Part shown: positions 9,150-12,500 of the stretch, piece by piece
Position numbering within the stretch: the stretch's first letter is position 1
Layout of the letters: the number at the start of each line of letters is the position of its first letter
Assembly (NCBI GenBank): GCA_034096865.1
Contig: JAWQFJ010026799.1
Location: 35,001 to 47,500 of the forward strand
DNA length: 12,500 nt
Direction: 5' to 3'
From: Theodoxus fluviatilis
Lineage: Eukaryota; Mollusca; Gastropoda; Cycloneritida; Neritidae
Notes under the pieces: model-generated
Database searches by the model: none
What the model was told of the DNA's origin: nothing
What the model saw: only the letters and a program-made list of their open reading frames with translations
Translations under genes and position numbers: made by a program

Positions 9150-9490
9150 AGGCTGTGGGAGAGCTTGGCATGGTGTGTTGATTTTTGCCTGAGCTGCTGG
9201 AATTAAATTTATGCGAGCTCGCTGCTAAGCTGGAAGCATTTAGCACTCGATATGCCAAGTGAGTCACAGAATTAGGTCTAATGACCTTGTCACTGATATG
9301 GCCGTCAATTTTGGCAGTGACAAGCAAGTTATTTCCCTTTAACTGTGCCCACTGCGTCCCCCTACGTGATTTGTAAGAGGCGAATGACTAGGGTCACCGT
9401 GACTTGAATTGCGTTTACTCTAAAATGCTGTAGTGATTTTCATGCTTTGTGGCTTTACATAGCCTTCAAAGGCTGATAGGCTGTAAAACA
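9149..9490. other. Non-coding stretch
   Basis: Mixed composition, no open frame of interest, no repeat that I recognise. Confidence 0.4.
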
Positions 9491-9652
9491 CCATCCATCC
9501 ATCCATCCATCCATCCATTCATCCATCCATCCATCCATCCATCCATCCATCCATCCATCCATCCATCCATCCATCCATCCATCCATCCATCCATCCATCC
9601 ATCCATCCATCCATCCATCCATCCATCCATCCATCCATCCATCCATCCATCC
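9491..9652. repeat. (CCAT)n tetranucleotide microsatellite, about 40 units
   Basis: The CCAT unit repeats from 9491 to 9652 with one interruption (CCATTC) near 9518. The open frames across it (SIHP and DGWM repeats) are its translation. Long arrays of this tetranucleotide are common in fish genomes, which gives a weak hint to the host. Confidence 0.97.
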
Positions 9653-9942
9653 CTCTCTTTAACTGTGGGAATATTTCATTAAAAATAATTAGACGGTCAA
9701 TTAAGGGGTGCTCGGGTCTCTCTGAAAAACACCTGGCTGGTTTAAATTAGACAGGCTGGAATATTGAATTTAAAGGTGGCAGGCAGACACGCTGGCTGCC
9801 TCTGACTCTCTCGCTCCCTCGCTCACTAAAAAGGCAACACTCACAGCAACTAAATTAAAAAGTTAATGGTCAGCTAATTAAAAGTGTTAATGAATGAGGT
9901 CAAACCACTAACTCTATAACTACTGATTCTAAGCCTTGCTCC
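9653..9942. other. Non-coding stretch
   Basis: AT-rich with several TTAAT-type motifs; no gene, no recognised repeat family. Confidence 0.4.
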
Positions 9943-10184
9943 CCTGGGCCCGTATTCACAATGGCGATTTATCGGCAATTTATTTTAACTCCAATTTATC
10001 TCTAAACTCAGACGATTCCAACTGCCTGTTCCGCTCTCCCTTGGCTGGAAACCAGTATATATAGCAAAGCGCAACCTAGGATCCTCTGACGAGCGTACCT
10101 TATCTAACCGATCAAGATAACGCGGGGCTAGGGGATAAATCGAGTGTTAAAAAGATAAATCGCCGTTGTGAATACGGGCCCTGG
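9943..10184. mobile_element. MITE-like element, 232 bp, with 5-bp target duplication
   Basis: The left end GCCCGTATTCACAATGGC (from 9948) is the reverse complement of the right end, GCCGTTGTGAATACGGGC (to 10179), except for one base. The match continues to GATTTATC, giving arms of about 26 bases. Directly outside both ends is CCTGG (9943-9947 and 10180-10184), a likely 5-bp target duplication. The palindromic GGGCCC at both edges leaves one or two bases of ambiguity. The interior (about 180 bp) has no coding capacity. It is non-autonomous; I cannot assign the superfamily safely. Confidence 0.85.
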
Positions 10185-10480
10185 TGTCCGCACATTTCTT
10201 TGATAAGATGGGACTGTCGGCAGGCCGAGAGAGACCCCATCCCATCTGGGTTGAGAGACCACTGTCGCCACGGTCTTGGGTTGGTCTAGGTCATTTACCA
10301 TCCGGCCTGAGACCATCCAGCAGTTCATGTACCCATGGGTTAAAATGAAGTTGTGGAAAGCAGCGACGATATTTGTCTCATGCCTGTGCCCAAGCCTTGG
10401 CCACTCCACCACAAGTATATTGCAAGGCATTGCGAAGATCGTTTGTATTTGCAATGGGCCAATGGCCTATGCAAGAAACT
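10185..10480. other. Non-coding stretch with open frames on both strands
   Basis: A 108-codon - frame (10128-10454) starts in this stretch and ends inside the MITE. A + frame (10276-10731) continues through the microsatellite. Neither shows a domain that I recognise. The - frame has ordinary composition and might be a relic of an older gene, but support is weak. Confidence 0.3.
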
Positions 10481-10678
<198 letters not shown>

Positions 10679-10773
10679 ATTCTCTCATAGTCACTGGTGA
10701 AGACGAACGTGTCTGCAGCATCGTCACATAAGAAAATCTGTGTGCTTGGGTTTCTGACGCACAGTGGACAACG

Positions 10774-11082
10774 ATGTTTGGCGACAACCTCCCTAGTGTG
10801 CTACAAAATGTGGTGAGAATCTTTTTGAACACCCACTGTTTGGAAAAGTGGTGCGTTAACTCTTGTAATTCCGGTGAAGTTGTCATCACTTTGAAATGGA
10901 CGAGTCCATCCATTCCAGTGAATCTTCCACCTCAACAAATGCCCTCCAACCCTCATACATCGCCGTCAAAGCGCGCAAGAGACGACGTGCACTCTAAGAA
11001 CTGGAGAGAAAAGCGTAAGCTGATTCCTGAAGCAAGTGGCATCATTGAAAGCTCGATAAATGATTCCATGAACAAGAGTTAG
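10774..11082 (+). CDS. Unrecognised 103-codon open frame
   Basis: The frame begins at ATG 10774 and is open upstream to about 10730. The first half has mixed hydrophobic composition (VVRIFLNTHCLEKW, GEVVITLKW). The middle is proline/serine rich with basic clusters (PSKRARDD, REKRK) that could act as nuclear localisation signals. It ends at TAG 11080. Composition is non-repetitive and CpG is frequent compared with the left half of the window. I do not recognise a family. An AATAAA at 11376 could serve as a polyadenylation signal. It may be part of an unannotated element or a chance frame. Confidence 0.25.
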   Translation: MFGDNLPSVLQNVVRIFLNTHCLEKWCVNSCNSGEVVITLKWTSPSIPVNLPPQQMPSNPHTSPSKRARDDVHSKNWREKRKLIPEASGIIESSINDSMNKS

Positions 11083-11540
11083 CTTCCACCCCCGCCATGT
11101 GAATCGACATCGTCCACGCAAGGACCCGTGAACCTCAAAGCACGTAAGGATTCAGCGTCACCTGAGGTTTGTTCAGAAGTACTCAGCGCTGCATGAGAGC
11201 TTCATGTTGGCAATTGAGTGCTCTTTGCCACTCCTGAACGCCTAAGATGTAGTGCAGCGCTTCACTTGTTAAAGGGGAGGTAAATCTTCTGCGCCCCATG
11301 TTGTGTTGATAGACGCGAAGAAAGTGTTTTCTTTGCCACAGATCGTTTATGCACGTTTACATGTATTCTGCATGAATAAAGTCTACTACTGTGTCTTCCT
11401 TACTTGCCATTACTCGCACAAACAGAGCGCTTGGGGCAAATAAAGCCCGGTCCAGTCCCAAAATGATGTTTCTGAGGGTTATTTTACGCGTCGACGACCA
11501 GTGCGGGATCGAAGACGCCATTTTTAATGTGATGCAAAAT
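11083..11540. other. Non-coding stretch with a polyadenylation-like signal
   Basis: AATAAA lies at about 11376 after the unrecognised frame. A short + frame (11391-11588) runs into the GAATCAC cluster and shows no domain. The 12-mer CACTCCTGAACG (about 11230-11241) reappears inverted at about 11609-11620, a hint of a further degraded foldback element. Confidence 0.35.
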
Positions 11541-11542
11541 CA

Positions 11543-11630
11543 TCTGAATCACGTCGGATTGGTGATTCACAGCGCTGCTCAGCGCTGAGTGAATCACGTC
11601 CCAAAATTGCCGTTCAGGAGTGAATCACAT
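11543..11630. repeat. Cluster of GTGAATCAC motifs with a palindrome
   Basis: CTGAATCACGTC (about 11543), GTGAATCACGTC (about 11589) and GTGAATCACATC (about 11620) lie in the same orientation. GTGATTCAC (about 11561) faces the second copy around two AGCGCTG blocks, forming a palindrome of roughly 36 bases. No protein or RNA is evident. Confidence 0.6.
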
Positions 11631-11673
11631 CAAAGATTATAGGTTACACAAAGATAGCTCATGCCGAGCTTTT

Positions 11674-11684
11674 GCTATATAAAG
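11674..11684 (+). promoter_or_regulatory. TATA-box-like sequence in the left arm
   Basis: GCTATATAAAG is a good TATA-box match. The corresponding part of the right arm lacks it, since the arms diverge here. No gene is seen directly downstream on the + strand, so function is open. Confidence 0.3.
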
Positions 11685-12211
11685 TTACAAGACGCTCGGA
11701 AACGCAGCGCCCCAAGCGGCTAGCACTATGGGGAAGTAATCACAACGCTTAGAGACATGTAAAAGTGCTTGTTTGTCGACGCGTTTCTGATGCGTTCCGA
11801 TCATGTTTGTGAATACATTTACGGTGTAATGTGTAATAAAATGATTTGCTGCAATAATGGGGGTGTTTTGGCTTTGTTTTTTGTAGCAGGCGTTGTGAAA
11901 TCGAAATGTTTGGTTCATCGAAATGTGAGCCTATAGTCCGTTTCAACATTGCTCTGTCAGTGGAGACAAAGATTATTCGTCTGCTAGCCATCTAGGTATA
12001 TACGGTGAGGTTTGTTTACTTATCTTCTGTGGGTTTTGTGCAGAAAGTATACGTTAAAACAGTCTAATATGACTATTTTCGATTAGTTTTTAATCTAATT
12101 CATATTTTTTGCATGCTTTAACGCGGCCGGATCTTTGGCATAACTCCCCGGGCGTGCGAAGTCAGTAGCGTCTCCACTGACAGAGCAATGTTTAAACGGA
12201 CTATAGGCTCA

Positions 12212-12223
12212 CGCGCATGCGCA
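12212..12223. promoter_or_regulatory. NRF1-type palindromic motif
   Basis: CGCGCATGCGCA fits the NRF1 consensus YGCGCAYGCGCR at every position. It sits in a 20-base stretch (12213-12232) present in the right arm but missing from the left. A match in sequence only; binding is not shown. Confidence 0.45.
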
Positions 12224-12500
12224 GAACCATCCATTTCGATGAACCAAATATTTCGATTTCACAACGCCTGCTACAAAAAACAAAGCCAAAACACCCCCAT
12301 TATTGCAGCAAATCATTTTATTACACATTACACCGTAAATGTATTCACAAAAATGATCGGAACGCATCAGAAACGCGTCGACAAACAAGCACTTTTACAT
12401 GTCTCTAAGCGTTGTGATTACTTCCCCATAGTTCTAGCCGCTTGGGGCGCAACGTGTCTCGCTCCTCACAACAATGAGCTAATGAGCTATTTTTGTGTAA

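Larger units (their letters stand above)
11644..12500. repeat. Large inverted repeat, arms over 320 bp, 202-bp spacer
   Basis: The left arm 11644-11967 is the reverse complement of the right arm 12170-12500, with scattered differences and a few gaps. Both arms include CTTCCCCATAG, ACCGTAAATGTATTCAC and GTCTCCACTGACAGAGC in matching order. The same 50-odd-residue peptide therefore appears on opposite strands (11749-11991 - and 12217-12408 +), which is a by-product. The outermost pair, TTACACAAAGATAGCTCAT, reaches the window edge on the right, so the element continues outside. The spacer 11968-12169 shows no coding. It may be a foldback/MITE-type element or a local inverted duplication. Confidence 0.9.

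Noticed and set aside
8870..9327. Glycine- and proline-run proteins around the G run
   Set aside because: Created by translation of poly(G).
9491..9652. CRISPR-like regular repeats
   Set aside because: A plain tetranucleotide array without spacers, in animal DNA.
9449..9682. SIHP and DGWM repeat proteins
   Set aside because: Translation of the CCAT microsatellite.
11749..12408. A small protein encoded twice (one copy on each strand)
   Set aside because: Identity follows from the inverted repeat, the frames have no domain, and upstream parts differ; not evidence of a gene.

Overview
The window looks like non-coding, repeat-rich DNA from an animal genome. Its centre is a decayed copy of a Polinton/Maverick element (adintovirus-like, a virus-derived self-integrating DNA element). 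Long (CCAT)n, (TC)n and (CA)n microsatellites, a 32-base G run, a Tc1 element and several foldback elements suggest a vertebrate such as a fish, but the sequence does not fix the species. No intact host gene is evident.

Layout. Positions 1-1421 hold no recognised gene; about 340-690 is a C/A-rich minisatellite almost free of G on the + strand. From 1422 to 8692 the + strand carries a collinear, broken gene block. In order it has a double-jelly-roll major capsid protein of the F54H12.2-like type, two related basic minor virion proteins with hydrophobic tails (adenovirus pX-like), an adenain-type cysteine protease, a zinc-ribbon plus parvovirus-type phospholipase A2 protein, and an integrase with a C-terminal chromodomain (F54H12.3-like). 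Stops and frameshifts interrupt nearly every gene. I found neither PolB nor a packaging ATPase, so the copy is partial or the rest lies outside the window.

Two later insertions sit inside this block. A Tc1/mariner element (2887-4502, transposase on the - strand, about 342 codons, DD34E, two in-frame TGA stops) lies in the first minor virion gene between TA duplications. About 1.7 kb (roughly 6765-8449) lies inside the integrase, before its chromodomain. That insert carries, on the - strand, a decayed gene whose start resembles the zinc-binding N-terminal region of RAG1.

Right of 8692 there is no recognised protein gene. This part has a G run (9117-9148), a (CCAT)n array (9491-9652), a 232-bp MITE with 5-bp duplications (9948-10179), a compound pentanucleotide/(TC)n/(CA)n array (10481-10676), an unrecognised 103-codon ORF (10774-11082), a cluster of GTGAATCAC motifs, and a large inverted repeat (11644-12500) whose right arm reaches the window edge.

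The capsid, minor protein, protease, lipase and integrase genes would have worked together in virion building, entry and chromosomal integration. All are now clearly inactive, and the nested insertions show that the element is old.
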